64,000 nucleotides of DNA from Pegea sp. RAD2-039 (GCA_034620365.1 JAQGEQ010000061.1:310001-374000); one strand, 5' to 3'. Shown: positions 24,167 to 37,723, numbered from the stretch's first letter. Notes: a model not told the origin generated them from the sequence alone. Translations and numbers: made by a program.

Positions 24167-27111
24167 ATCAAAGTTTTTCTTCCTCTAACCAACCCTTAAC
24201 AGCAACAAAATACTTAAACTGAAGAAGCTTCAAATTTTTAAACAGTTTAAATTGTAAATATATAACTAAATGCTCCATAGAAGGAAAATGAATCAAGAAT
24301 GTATAGTTAGCTATTCAAGTAAGATACAAAAAATAATAGCAGCAAATATGTTTTAAATATTATAAAAGTAAGCAACAGAAACAACTAAATAGACTTTGAA
24401 AACTACATTGTTAAATACTTATAAACAATTCCTTATAAGAATATTAATCTATAATATTTTTAATATTTATTTTCTATTTACAAATGGAAGAATAAATAAA
24501 ATTTGAGTCATAAATTTACTTATACTATCATGCTACTTTAAGTTTATTTTTGAATATTGATATTAACAAATTTAAATAGAATAATAAATCTAGAAGTAAA
24601 AAACTGGTTACCTTTAAACAAAAATAATTTTTAATTGTGTAGAAAATAAAAACATTGAAACATGATAAAACCAAAAATATAATGCAAAAAGGTAATTAGA
24701 TTTAAATGAAAACAAATTACTGAGAATTCATTTTCGCAAATATCTACAAACTATCTAGTCACTGATTTATTTAATCCATTATGCAGTTATTTAATATATT
24801 TATGTTGAATTATATGGACTGTTTATGATAAATTGAAGATATATAATAAATAAATTTGAAAATAAATGATTTAAAAAATTCAAAGTGAATGTTTCAATGC
24901 TATTCACAAAAATGTTGAAATTAAATAAAATGAATAATTACCAGATAAATAAAGTATACTTGAACTTATACTATTAGATACTGCATGTTAATTGTAAGTA
25001 ATCTACAATGACATAGTAAAAATGGAAGTAACATAAATATGTTTTGAAATTTATCTTAAATTCAAAAAAATTATGGAAACTTAAAGATGTTAAACCAAAA
25101 TTCTTTTTCTAAGAAATATGATGAAATTATAAGAGATAAAATTAACTTTTATAAAACAACGTAAGATCAGATTACTACAATTGTAGATTATTTAAAGCAC
25201 ATATATTGTGACATTAATTCATGTTTAAGATTATACAGTAAGTTAACAATTTTGAAATAAATTTAGAAATAAAATGAAAACTATAAAAATCAATGATAAA
25301 AATAATTCTTAGAAGCATCAAGTTTTAAGCTTGCATTTATTTTGTCATATATTTTGTTTTTCAAGACAAAATATTTCATCATCAGAAAAGTTGTGCTGCG
25401 AAAAGTGAAAGAGATTTTATTCATCTGAAGCTGATTAATTAATACCTCTTGCATTTCTGTAATACAATTAGGTTTAAAAAATATTAGTAAAGTATTTATT
25501 ATAAAGAAAAAACAGTTTATGAAAACTGCTGGTTTTCAATTGATGCATTTTCTAATGTTTCAATTTTCTTGAAAATACGCAAAAGAATTTATAATAACAA
25601 ATTATCAACAAACTAGTAAATAAGATTTGAAAAAAGTAAATTTCAACTAATTAGTTTGTGTTCTAGCATTTTGATTAGTAAAAATTTCAAAATCTTTTTA
25701 TATTTTTCGCTCAATTTAAAATACAAACTTTAATTTAATTATAGTTTCTAATAGAATTTAATTGCTAAATATAAAAGTCAATTGTGGAATCCTTTTTTGA
25801 ATCTATCTATGAGGAGCGTACTATTAAGAAGAGTGTTTTATTGCGCACAGCTGCACGACTTCTAAGCACGTCTGAGTGTAAAATTTGTCAAAGAAGTAAT
25901 TTTTTCTTCGATTAATTTTAATAGCCAAATTATTTTTAATTCAGGTTGCTAAATTTATCCAATTAAATTCATTCCGAAATTTTGTACCTCTGGCAGAGTT
26001 CAAACTAGCTTTTCTGATATTACTAATCAAAGTTCTTATCCTGCTAAGAAGAAACACATTTAAGATTTTGAAATAAAAATTTCATAGTATAACTGTATCC
26101 AAACTGCTTTTGAACATAAATAGAAAAATGCTTTTGTTTCATAAATCTTTTTGCAGGTATTTAACAAAACATCACACATAAAAATGTTAAATATTTAACC
26201 TTTTGGATAAAAATTTTTGCAAGTTGAAATTTAAGGTTAGATAAGAGAATTTGAGATAAGCTCAATGTTTCAATTTTATGATTTTAAAGCCTCCAAATTG
26301 TATTCGAAGGTATTTTATGAGAATGGGCGAACTGCATAATTTGTCTGTAAAACTTCCTATACTACATTTATGAAATCACCAAATTGAAATATAGAAATTA
26401 AAACATGTGGTTTAAATGTCTGTCGAAGTTGTCGTTTCTACCAACGATTTATTGTCACATTTATTCACAAGTAATCTGACACTAGTAACATTTTTATTGT
26501 CGTTTATAATATTTTGCAATAAAATTTTTATATAAGAAGTTTTCTTATAGAATCAGAAATTATTATGTTAGATTATTGTATATTTCTTTGAAAAATATTC
26601 ATCATTAATTTAGTAAATAGAATAAAATCTTATAGTTTATATTGTGTTTTATATTCATTAATTTTATATTTGTTATTATGATGTTTTTATAATTTATCTT
26701 CAGTTTATTATCAAATTTTTTTCTAATTTACTTTAATTTTATTAAATATTTAAATTAAAACTCCACTATCTATTTAATTGCTCAATTTTATCTTATTTGA
26801 TAATTTGATTTCTGTAAAGCTTCTAATAAAAAATATAATTTTTTAATATAATTTTTTATGATATTTTTCATCTAAACCTAAAATATTGACACTAAGTTTA
26901 AAAATTGTGCATAATATAACTTATTAATGAAGTATTTATAAATATTTTTGATTGAGATAATTTATATCTTGCATATGTTAATATGCACTTTCAATTTTTG
27001 ATTAGAAAGTGTATTTTACCTGGATTTTTTATATTGTCCCACTATTTATGATTATAAAATGACTTAATTTATACTAGTTTTATTTTCTAGGTGAAATTAG
27101 AAAATTTTGAT
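24167..27111. other. AT-rich region between divergent MMS19 and EXO1
   Basis: About 2.9 kb between two divergently oriented genes. No ORF, RNA gene or repeat recognised. It must contain both promoters. A splice-acceptor-like TTTTCTAG at 27,083-27,090 just before the EXO1 start suggests a 5'-UTR intron; no core-promoter motif is convincing. Confidence 0.4.
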
Positions 27112-29277
27112 ATGGGAATTAAAAGATTGCTTAATTTTCTTAAGGAAGCAATAGATGAAATCCATATCCAGGAGTATTCTGGTCAAAGAGTTGCTATTGA
27201 CACTTATTGCTGGATACATAAGGGTTGCTTTTCATGTGCTGATAAATTAGCCAAAGGAGAAAAGACAGATCTTTATGTAAAGTATTGTATGAAGTTTATC
27301 AACTTACTCTTACAGTATAATATCACTCCTGTTCTAGTTTTTGATGGTTGTAATTTAGAAGCAAAAAATGAAGTAGAGCTGGAAAGAAGACAAAGACGCA
27401 AAGAAAATTTAGCTGAAGGTAAAAGGTTATTAAGACAAGGCAAATTTTCAGCTGCAAGAGATTGTTTTACCAGATGTGTTAATGTAACATCTAAATTAGC
27501 TCTTGATGTTATGGATGCAGCAAGAGCAAAAGGAATTGATTGTATAGTTGCTCCTTATGAAGCTGATGCGCAATTAGCATATTTACTAAAACATAAGTTA
27601 GTTGAAGCGATTATTACTGAGGATTCTGATTTGCTTTGTTTTGGTTGCCATACTGTCATTTTCAAACTTGACTTAAGTGGTAGGTGCCAGCGTGTTTGTG
27701 AAAGTAATTTTGGTCGCGTGGGAAATTTAGAAGGTTTTACACAAAGTCAGTTTAGACAAATGTGCATTTTATCAGGATGTGATTACTTACCAAATATCAA
27801 AAATGTAGGTATCATGAAGGCTTGCCGAGCTTTGAAACAATCTAAGGGTAAAAATGGATATGCAGTCGCTAGAGGTCTTCACCAATATGTTAAAGGAATT
27901 GACCCCGTGGAACCTGAATATGTAAAAGGTTTTGAATGTGCTGAAAAAACATTTCTTTATCAGTTAGTTTTTGACCCAGTAAATAGAAAACTGGTTCCCC
28001 TAAACCCTTATCCTGAAGGTCTAACAGCAGAAGAAATGCCTTTTGCTGGAAAACTAATTCCAACTGAGGTCGCTTTCCAAATTTCGATTGGTAATATTGA
28101 TATATCGACACTGAAACCGATATCTAACTTCGATGTTGATGCTTGGTTGCAAACTTTAAAAACATCATCACGAGTTGGAAGTATTTGGAAAACGGAAAAA
28201 ACTGATGTTGATGATGTAAAGGTTTCTGAAGGGGGCTTTAAGTTACAAGGTAAAGTTACCCGAAGCTCCAAAAATATATCAGATCATTTTATCCAAAAGA
28301 CACCCTCCAAAAAAGTGGATTCTGAAAAAGCATTAAAATTATTTAGAGAGTTAGAAAATCGTTTAGAAGAAAATACAGAAGATATCCCATCAACTATTGA
28401 AGAAACTCCCCCTGCTGCTCAAGAAAGTCCATCAGTTGTTGAAAAAGTTGCTTCAATAAATATAAAACCTTCTAAGCAGAGTGTAAAGTCTCCAGTTGTG
28501 GTTGTAAAAAGTCGATTTTTTATGAAAACAGCAACAAAAGATGAAGAAGCAGACAATCAAGTTGATGTTTATAAAGATTCTAATATACACCAATCAGATT
28601 CAATTGGTAGATGTGAAAATATTGAATCTGATATAATTGTCGACTACAATAAAGTTAAAAAAACTAATAAAAGAAAATCTGATGATGTGAATCACATGTC
28701 AGAAAAAAAGAGAAAAACAAGAAGTGGGTTATTCACGGAGTTAGACAAATCTTCGACTGATCCTCTTATTGATTGTACCAATTCTGATCATTCATTTGAT
28801 AGTGATTCAAATTTGAGTAATTCTAAACAGTCTGAGCAAAATTTATTACCAAATGACTCTAATAAATCAGATTCCAAAACAAAGATGAACTCTGATACTG
28901 AAATAGAAGTTCCATTTGAAAAGAGCCAAAGTAAAGTTACAGCTGATGTTGGTTCATCGCATGTTAAAGTTGAAGATATGAATCTTAAAACAGAAGAAGA
29001 AAAGATTAAATGTCCTAAAAAGAAAGTTAATAATCCCTTTAAAAAAGTCAGATCAAATCTTAAAGAGAAAAAAGGAAAAATTTTGAAGTTGTTTAAAGAA
29101 AAAGAAGATGAAGAAAATAGTTCAGTTGATTCAGTTAAAACTCCTTCAGCAATCTCTTCCAGTAAAAAGAGAATCACAAAACCGAAGTTTTTAGGAAAAG
29201 CAAAAGCTAGTGGTTTAAGAAAGAGAAAAAATAGTTCTTTTCAATCTTCAATCAAAACATTTTTTGATAAAGTTTGA
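27112..29277 (+). CDS. EXO1: Exonuclease 1 (Rad2/FEN family)
   Basis: 5'-3' exonuclease and flap endonuclease acting in mismatch repair, double-strand-break resection and meiotic crossover. Uninterrupted 721-aa ORF from ATG 27112 (MGIKRLLNFLKEA). The upstream in-frame GTG at 27091 is not used: a splice-acceptor-like TAG lies just before it and the family starts MGI. The N-nuclease and I-nuclease regions are intact with the metal ligands at the same positions as in human EXO1: D30 (AIDTYCW), D78 (VFDG), E150 and D152 (YEADAQLAYL), D171 and D173 (TEDSDLL), and the GCDYLPNIKNVG helix-hairpin motif. Residues from about 360 on are Ser/Lys-rich and disordered, as in other EXO1 proteins. The extreme C-terminus reads QSSIKTFF, a canonical PCNA-interacting (PIP) box. 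The coding region has no introns. Confidence 0.95.
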   Translation: MGIKRLLNFLKEAIDEIHIQEYSGQRVAIDTYCWIHKGCFSCADKLAKGEKTDLYVKYCMKFINLLLQYNITPVLVFDGCNLEAKNEVELERRQRRKENLAEGKRLLRQGKFSAARDCFTRCVNVTSKLALDVMDAARAKGIDCIVAPYEADAQLAYLLKHKLVEAIITEDSDLLCFGCHTVIFKLDLSGRCQRVCESNFGRVGNLEGFTQSQFRQMCILSGCDYLPNIKNVGIMKACRALKQSKGKNGYAVARGLHQYVKGIDPVEPEYVKGFECAEKTFLYQLVFDPVNRKLVPLNPYPEGLTAEEMPFAGKLIPTEVAFQISIGNIDISTLKPISNFDVDAWLQTLKTSSRVGSIWKTEKTDVDDVKVSEGGFKLQGKVTRSSKNISDHFIQKTPSKKVDSEKALKLFRELENRLEENTEDIPSTIEETPPAAQESPSVVEKVASINIKPSKQSVKSPVVVVKSRFFMKTATKDEEADNQVDVYKDSNIHQSDSIGRCENIESDIIVDYNKVKKTNKRKSDDVNHMSEKKRKTRSGLFTELDKSSTDPLIDCTNSDHSFDSDSNLSNSKQSEQNLLPNDSNKSDSKTKMNSDTEIEVPFEKSQSKVTADVGSSHVKVEDMNLKTEEEKIKCPKKKVNNPFKKVRSNLKEKKGKILKLFKEKEDEENSSVDSVKTPSAISSSKKRITKPKFLGKAKASGLRKRKNSSFQSSIKTFFDKV

Positions 29278-32200
29278 TTTGCATCAGGCTTTTCAACGTA
29301 CCATCAAAATTTCAATAAGTTCTAGCCAAATAAAATTCAGAATAATTTAACAAGTCGTATGAAGAACTATTTTTATACAAATTGATCTTTCAATGATCAG
29401 TAGTACGAATTTCTCATTTATTTTATTGTTTTATCTGATCTTATCTAGAAAAATTTGCATCTAACTAAAATCTAAGAGAGTTCAATTGTTTTTACGATTA
29501 ATTTTCAACACTTTTCATTTTGCTAGAAAGATTTAAAACTTTTTTAAACTATGAAATTTACAAATTTTATCTGTAATAGTTACTCGGGTTTACGTAAGAT
29601 TAAAAAGTTGTTTCATATAACGTTTATTTCTTAATTTTTGAATAATTATAACTTCTTAGAAGTTAATTAAAACTTGTTTTTAAAACATTTTGTTACTCGT
29701 CGTCATTTGAACAACTTATTTCGAATAAAATTTATTTCTAGTGAAACGTGTTGTATTTGGATATAAATAATCAAATAACTGTTCTTGGCACAAACTCAAA
29801 TTTATAGTTATTATTAGAATGAAATAAAACTATCCATATCAAGTGTTCAATTATTTAAATATCCAACTGTTGTAGCTTGGTCCTTTGAAATTCAAATAGG
29901 CTCCCTGAAAACTGTCCATTTCACTGGGTCATTTCATGTCGGTGTACTTGAGGACCCTCTATTTTTATTTATTAAAGATTTCAAATGCGACATTAATATA
30001 TAAAAATCGATTTTAGAAAATTCATTTCTCATCTGATATTATAGTTTCAAGAAACTTTTTTTTGAAATTTATTTGTTACAATAAACGTGAAGAAATGTGT
30101 CTGAAAATAACACCTTTTGCTAACACACAGTTACGCAAATAATATAAATATAACATATGCATATATAATATAATTTTATTAATTATATATATCTTATTTA
30201 ACAAAAATATCTTGTCAAATCAATTGCATATGAATTAAAATTTTGATTAAATTAAAAAGATTTTGTTTATAAACTTAAAAATTTATTTTTAAAACATTAC
30301 AGAAAAATCTTCAAAAATAAATATCTGATATCACATAATTGAAGCCAACAAAGTTATTCTGATATAACAAGATGTAGTCTTACTCATATCTGTGATAATT
30401 TCTAAGATTGTAATTTGCTACAACATAATAAATAGAAAGTTGTGTCTTCATCAGATTGCTATTTTTTCACTCAACTATTATTTTTTCTATTCTTTTATTT
30501 TTATTATTTCCTCTTCCTAAAGTTTTTGGTAATCTTTACAAATAGTTAACAATTGCTAATATTATGAAGTTAATGACCTACATATGCTGTGAGTAGTCCA
30601 ACTATTTTCATTAACTTTTAAAACTATTCGAAATCATCACTAAATTGTTGTTAACTTAAATGATAAAAAAATCACAAAAAACTTTAGGAATAAAAGTTAA
30701 TTTATTCATTTTACCCCAGCAGTGAAGACTGTTTGCTCTGATTCTCCAATTTTATCATCTTCAACCCAATGAAATGACCTTGAAGCGACTCATATAGGAT
30801 GTATTTATCAGAAAAAAACTTCTTCAAATTTTGTAGTAGTAGTTTACAAATAAAAATTAATTTCTGTTTACTCTATATGACTGAATTAACCCCTTTCCTT
30901 TGAAGGCAATGTCCCTTTTATATCGACTTAAGAGATGTTTAGTCTATTTCGTTAATAAATAAGTAATTAACAGCATTTATATGGTTGTATCACAAATCTT
31001 CGATCATTTTAGTTAAGGAATTTTTTTTCAAATTTAGCTGAATGGTTGAAGATGGTTTTAGATAAAAACTCGTTGGTGATATTGAATGGTTGAAAATATC
31101 ACTATTTATATTACTTACTAGAATTTATCATTTTGTATAACTATCTAAAAACTCTTTTTAACAAAATCATAAAAATGATTCAAGTTAAATGGTTTTGAGA
31201 TAGAAAATATCCAATATACCCGAATATAAGATTTTCGATGTTATAGTTTACAAATAATAAAACTTTTAGTCAAACTTCTTGTAGTCACTTTTGTCACTTT
31301 ACACTGGTCCATTGTTCCATGTCGAATTTCTAACAGTAGGCAAAAGGAATCTTCATCAAAAGGTTTTAAAAACCTAAAGTTGCCTCCAGAACATAGAGGA
31401 AACTATTTCTTCCAGTATGTTCCGGCATCTGATTCAACATCTGATTCAGTATTTTTATTTGATAAGAGACCTTTACTTTCATAGTATTATTATGAGAAAA
31501 AGGAAACTAGAAATAACTGAAAATAAAATTGATTTCAATACAGCAAGAAGCTGTTTGTTCATATGATGGATGAAAACCTCTAATTTGAAGAGTTGTCAGA
31601 GTTACTTTGAACCACAAGTAGAGCACACAATTTTCAAGACAAAAGCTGTATTGATTAGATCTTTAAAACCGTTTCATCACCAAAACCAAGCTTTGATTCT
31701 TTAAAAATTTGCCTTGTAAATATTCAAGCATCTTATAAATGCAGACTTGTTATTTGTAGTTATTCAGATTGCCTTAAACTTGCTGGTATCAGTAATTGCT
31801 TGTTTAAATGATATTTAAATTTATATTTGTTTCAACAAGACAAAATAAAGAATTGACACAATATTCGAAATATGATAACAAATGATAACCTACAGCTTGA
31901 TTTTTCCTAATACTACTAACAAAAAAGTAAGTTTTGATAAAACATAGAAATAAAAGGTACAAATAATCATCGGCACTGGTAATTTATGAAATTAGTCAAT
32001 TGATATTTCAACTGCAAACTAAACAATTTTTAATTATCTAAATCCAGTTTCTTTGCCATTTAAATACAACTAATGATTTAACTCATTGAAATTTTCCATT
32101 TAAACTTATATTTTGTTGTTTGGGGTGAATGAACAGCTTTTGCATTTTCCTATAGCTAAGAGGAGAATTAACAACAAATCTATAAATTCTTTCGAACAAC

Positions 32201-32513
32201 TGCGCTTTATTTGACTTTATCATGTTTCTACAATAGGTCATATAGAAAAACTTTTAATTTTAATGACTTTTATTAACTTTCGAAAACGAATTTATTTTTT
32301 AACCAATATATTAAACTAATAACATTAAGTTTTAATCAAAATTTGTATAAGATTTTAAAACTAAACATATTAAAGCCATTTTCATCTAGAATATAAAAGT
32401 TCAGTTTAAATGCTAATCCATGCCTTTAGGCAAACCGATAGAAACTTGTTTAAAAATTAATTCAAAATTAGTTTTTTTGCAAAAACTTGTTTAGTGAGAT
32501 ATATTTTAAGTAA
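29278..32513. other. Long intergenic region with weak exon-like fragments
   Basis: No gene can be supported. A few pieces look coding-like and are flanked by plausible splice signals: plus strand about 29,899-30,000 (frame containing FTGSFHVGVLEDPLFLFIKD), minus strand about 31,270-31,385 (FLKPFDEDSFCLLLEIRHGT) and minus strand about 30,715-30,800 (SFHWVEDDKIGESEQTVF). They are on different strands and do not join, so they may be chance or remnants. The rest is AT-rich. Confidence 0.3.
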
Positions 32514-35500
32514 ATGGATAAGAAATATTTTAATGTCAAGTATAAGGAATATTTGATTGTTGCAGTTGTTTCTTTGGTAGCTTATGGAAACTCACTGAAA
32601 AGTGAATTTTTACATGATGATATAAAAGCAATCATAAAAAATAAAGATGTTTTAGTGAGTTACATCTGAATTTTTCAAAAGTGTCTGTAAAGTAAATGAA
32701 ACAAGTTCATTTAAAATAGACTTTTAAAACTAAGATATTTTGCTAGTTGCATATATTACTTTAACTTTTATCTTTTTTTCTGTAATTTGATTATTGAAAA
32801 AAGAAATAAAAAGTTTTTAGTGATAATTTTCGGAATGTCATTTTTCAATATGATCATAACTAGTCAGACGGATTACTTGTGATTATTGAAATATCTTTTA
32901 AAAAGCTGCATTACCAAAATATACTTAAAATTCATGAACATTTTACAACCAGAGTCCAATCGGATCAAGTAATCTCTGGAAGAATGATTTTTGGGGAGTC
33001 AATTTGAGTTCTTCTTTGAGTCACAAATCTTACCGACCAATCACTATTCTCAGTTTCCGGTGACTTCCACAATTTGACTTCAATCATATTGAACGATTCA
33101 AAATTTTTTTTTGATGATGAAATTGAGAGTGTAGAATATTTTCATAAAACAGCTAAATAGCTTTCTACTATAAATACATCAAGCTAAATCTATTTAAGAT
33201 GGATGAAGAGTTTTTATGAAGCATTAATGATATTTGTTAATATGTTTTGTAGTTTGAGTTATTTCCTTTGGAGTGAATGGAGTGCAGCATTTCGTGCAGA
33301 AAATATTTTGCTGCATTGCAGTTGTTCGCTTCTTTTTGTAAAGTTTTGCAAAAAACTCATTTTTACAACATCCTCAACAAGATTAGATGCACCTTTGATT
33401 TCAGGAGTTTTGTTTGCTTTACATCCAGTTCATACCGAAGCGGTACGATCTATAAAATTAGCTCTTAAACCAAAATATTATTTCTAAAACTGAATTTTTT
33501 TAATATGAAACTTTTATTTATACCTATTAGGTGAATGCAGTGGTCGGAAGAGCAGATTTGCTTTCTTCTCTCTTCTTTTTCTTAGCTCTTTTACTTTATA
33601 ACGACAAAAAAGATTTATTTGGCTCGCAAGTATCTTTTATTAAAGATTCAAATATCTTGGATGCATCCATATCTACCACAGGTTTATGTCTTACTACGAT
33701 ATAATAACTTTGACTAAATCTTAAAAGTAAAACTCGTCAGACAAATTTCAAATTTGCACCAGGTTATCAACAGTTGCGACATCGAAAAGTTCTAATCAAA
33801 TCTTCAAAGTCCAACGAACAAGATATCAAAGCAGAAGAGTTATTGGATAAGAAGAAAGCTTTCAAGCAGAAGTCTCATTTCCATAGTTACGAAGTTTTTC
33901 GATTGTTTTTTGTCATCATCTTATCATTGTTCTCAACTTTGTGTAAAGAAACAGGTAGTCTAAATTGGACTTTATTTATTATGCTTTAAAGTGTAACTCG
34001 AATTACTTTAAGTATTATAGGATTTATAGTTCTAATAAAGTTTTACAATTTAGTGTAGATTGATTTTTTTAATTTATAATCAAATTAATCAACAAATTCT
34101 AAACTGTCCTGAATATGTAAAGAAAATATAAAATTAATAAAGAATTTCAATATGCTTAATTTTAAGTCAGATATTTTTTATTGTTTTTAGGAATAACTGT
34201 GTTTCCACTATTGATTGCGATCAAGTTGATGAACACATTTGAAATCATTTGCTTGAATACAAAACCAAATCGAAGCAATTTTCTTTCTAGTATTATCCAT
34301 ATTTTTGTGTTAACTATTTTTGTTAGTATCTGAATATCATTAAAATAAGTTTCTGCTTTTGGTTATACTTAAAATCGTTTATTTTTTAACACATTTAAGC
34401 GTTTTGATTAAAGTTTTTAGAAAAAGTTTTTCTAAAACTTAAACTTTTTTATTATTTTTTAGTGTTTTTTGACGATTTATTTTCGATTATGGATAATGAA
34501 TTTTGAATTGCCAAACTTTCATGAAATGGATAACCCAGCAGCAAAAACAAGGCAACTTTCAACAAGGCAAAACTTTCTTCTTTTATTTGAATATTTTAAA
34601 CATTTCAAACAAAGATTTAAGTAAAAATTTGATTTATTTTAAAGAATAATGACATATGCTGCCTTACCTTGGATAAACATGTGTCTTTTATTCTTTCCTT
34701 ATTTTCTCTGCTATGATTGGTCTTATGGAACTGTTCCTCTAATCTCAAGGGTTACTGATTTTCGGAATATTATCTCAATCTTCTTCTATATTTTTCTTGT
34801 TGCTTTTTTATATATTCAAGCATGTCTTCTGTATGAAAAGGTATTTCATTAATATATCACAACAATTAATTTGGTTTTTAAAAATAGTTTAAAGTCTCCA
34901 GAGTTGAAGCCTCTATTTCTGGGGACGCTCCTTCTCGTGATCACTTTTATTCCATCATCAAATCTTTTCTTTCCTGTTGGATTTGTAGTAGCTGAGAGAA
35001 ATCTTTATCTGCCAAGTTCTGGTTTTGCTGTATTGTTGGTATTTATCTACTTTAAATGTGAGTTGTAAGAATGATATGAAGCGGCTAAAATCATCAAAAC
35101 TTTGAAACTTGAAACCACTGGGTTTGATGAAGTGGAGTTCTAACATAAATTGAAGTTGTATAATTTGCATATTGTAACAATAATAATAACTCTTTAAGAG
35201 AGCTTTATTATACAAACAATAACGAACATGAAACAACAGTACTTTACAGCAGATTCATATATATCACAAGCATGTCTAGGCCTGGTAAAAAAGACACTTA
35301 CACATGCGGTGAAATAATCTTCTGTCATACAGTTCAAATATATCACATTTTCCACAGCCAAATAATTGGATCGTAAATGATAAAACACTTTTAACATCGT
35401 AAATAATAAAAATATTCTTTTCAGTAAAACAGCATTACCCAAGAAACAAGTTTTGTTTTCAAATTGCATTTCTTGTCTATTTGACTTTTTATTTATTGAG

Positions 35501-37723
35501 AACTGTTTGTAGAAACGATGATTGGACCTCTAAATACAAGTTTCACAGGTAAAGATTCTTCAAAGTAGTATGAATTTCAATTTTCTAGATTATCTCCTCT
35601 ATCTATTACCAGATCTTGTGTTATATGGAATCCTGAAAACGCAAAATGTCAGTATAACTTTGCAAACACTCTGTTTGCAAGAAAGCAATATCAAAACGCT
35701 AAAAAACATTATGAAAAAACATTAGAGTTGTACCCTAAGCCCGACGCAATGCATAACTTGGCATACTTACTCGAAATTATTGGTGGTGAAAAGGTTATAA
35801 GCAAGTTGGTTAACATTTTGCCGGGCAAATTAGATAACACTTTTACGTGAAATACAAATTTTAGCTTCTAATATTTTGTTATTTTTTATTTTTAACTCAA
35901 CTTGTATTTATTTATTTCTTTGCTGTGTTCTTATTTTTTTACATTAATTATGTTGAACTGTGGTGAACTGTAAATTGCATAAAACTGCAAAATGTTAATT
36001 ATCAACATTTTATTTTCAGAAAAAAATAGAAAAACTCTACAAAGAGGCAATCAAAACTTCTCCATACATATCTCAGTCGTATTTGTCTCTTACTAAGTTT
36101 TATATGTAAGAAAAATTAAAATGGAACAAACTTTATCTAGTAACTTGTTGCTTTATATCACAGAAACCATGAAGAATACAAGCAATCAGAACTTATCTTA
36201 CTGAAATCTTTTAAATTGACTGCTGATCTACAAATAGCTGAAGTACTTTATTTACTTAATCTGCTATCAAATAAAGAGCAACTGAAACAATGTCAATATT
36301 GCTACAAGATTCTGCTCTGTAGAATATGCAATAAAAATGCTTTTGAAACAGTCCCAGACTTATCAAAATGTGGTGAAGATGCTGTCAACTCCTTAATTGG
36401 ATACTATGAAATACTAACAAAACTAAGTTTGTCGAAATACTTTATAGAAAGAAGATTAATCTTATGAATTGATATTTTTCATATTAGTTTAAGACATGTA
36501 AACGTCGTGATAAATATCTTACTGTTTATCTTAGATAATATTGAAACTGCAAAAGAGGTTGATCTTGTTATAAATCAAATTGGTTCCAACAAAAGTGCAG
36601 AGATCATGTACAAAATTGCAGCTAAAGCAGTCAATGATGGAAATCCTAGAACCGCTGTTACCAGTGTTTTGAAGTTAGTTTGAACATCTTTAAAAATCAT
36701 CTGTGTCATAAAATTAGTGTCCTTAGTTTTTCCAAAAATAGAGATAAGTGAAGTTTATATTTAGTGACTCTTTCATTTACGACCAAACAAATGTTTGTTG
36801 TTTACTTTTAGAGCCTTATTAAAACATGATTTACATGAAAATAAGGTTTGGCAAATTGCTTCAAAACTTTTCCATCGAAGATACTTTAACGAAAGCGAAC
36901 AAGTTTTCGCTGCTTTAAGAAAACTTTCACCAAAAAACGTCGAACTTTTATCTCAGCATGTAAGATCAGGTAAATAATTATTATAAGTTATTTCTCAAAC
37001 ATCAAAACCTAGGCTGCTGCGTTGTATGAAGTTGGCAAGACGGTTCAATCAGAACAGATGCTGGAAAAAGGAATTGAGGAAGATTTAGATTGCAATTTCC
37101 TCAGCCTAAGAAAGCATCTTTCAGTAGTATATATGAAACAAAGTTTATTTCAAAAGGTTATTGAACAATTTATCAATTAGTTTGCTAAACTGTCTACGAT
37201 TTGTTTGTAACTTTTTAATCTACCTCTACCTTTAAACCTAAATTTTATTTTCTTATTTTGTCAAGGCTGAGGAGGTTTTCAAAAAGTGTCTTAAGAAGTT
37301 TGAAGATCAATTAGACAATAGCCGAAAAGTCGAATTAACTTACTATATTATAAAAATTAAAATTCGTTATTCGGCGTACTTAAAGCTTAATGGCTATTAC
37401 AAGTTATCGGAAACGGAACGAACAAACGGTTTAAAGGTAAATTAATCATTTACAAAAACTCAAGAATTATCTAAACTAGCAAAGTCAACAACAACATATA
37501 GCTTATATTTAAAACTATTTGTTGTTAAATTATATTTAGAGATTTTGTTTCTAATAATAAATCTAATAATCATCAACACTACATATTTATTATCAACTTA
37601 ATCATTTATTCTGGATTAAATTATTTGATTTACAATTTGAAGATGCTTGGAAAAGTCCTAACAAGTTCAAAAGATATCCCAAAGAATGTGTTGGAATTAA
37701 AACAATACTTTGAAGCAAATTGA
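32514..37723 (+). CDS. TMTC-family O-mannosyltransferase (membrane, TPR repeats)
   Basis: ER multi-pass GT-C glycosyltransferase that O-mannosylates cadherin-type domains, with C-terminal lumenal TPR repeats. Eighteen exons join in phase to 928 aa: 32514-32654, 32953-33059, 33199-33442, 33531-33681, 33763-33954, 34191-34321, 34463-34566, 34645-34830, 34888-35057, 35425-35548, 35589-35793, 36020-36105, 36164-36426, 36535-36673, 36812-36959, 37013-37156, 37266-37436, 37643-37723. Family marks: the lumenal Asp-Asp (FLHDD, D35-D36), NDFWG and [40 protein letters not shown], the MDNPAA and [12 protein letters not shown] blocks, [27 protein letters not shown], then helical TPR pairs from about residue 500. 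Subfamily (TMTC1-4) cannot be told apart by eye. The intron after exon 7 appears to use a GC donor. The intron after exon 9 (367 bp) is the second longest, after that following exon 1. Confidence 0.88.

Noticed and set aside
34841..34887. TMTC exon 8 ending at the GTATTT donor after YEK, and exon 9 starting directly in the same frame
   Set aside because: An in-frame TAA and a phase clash follow. The upstream GTATGA donor (exon end 34,830) with the AG at 34,886-34,887 restores phase.
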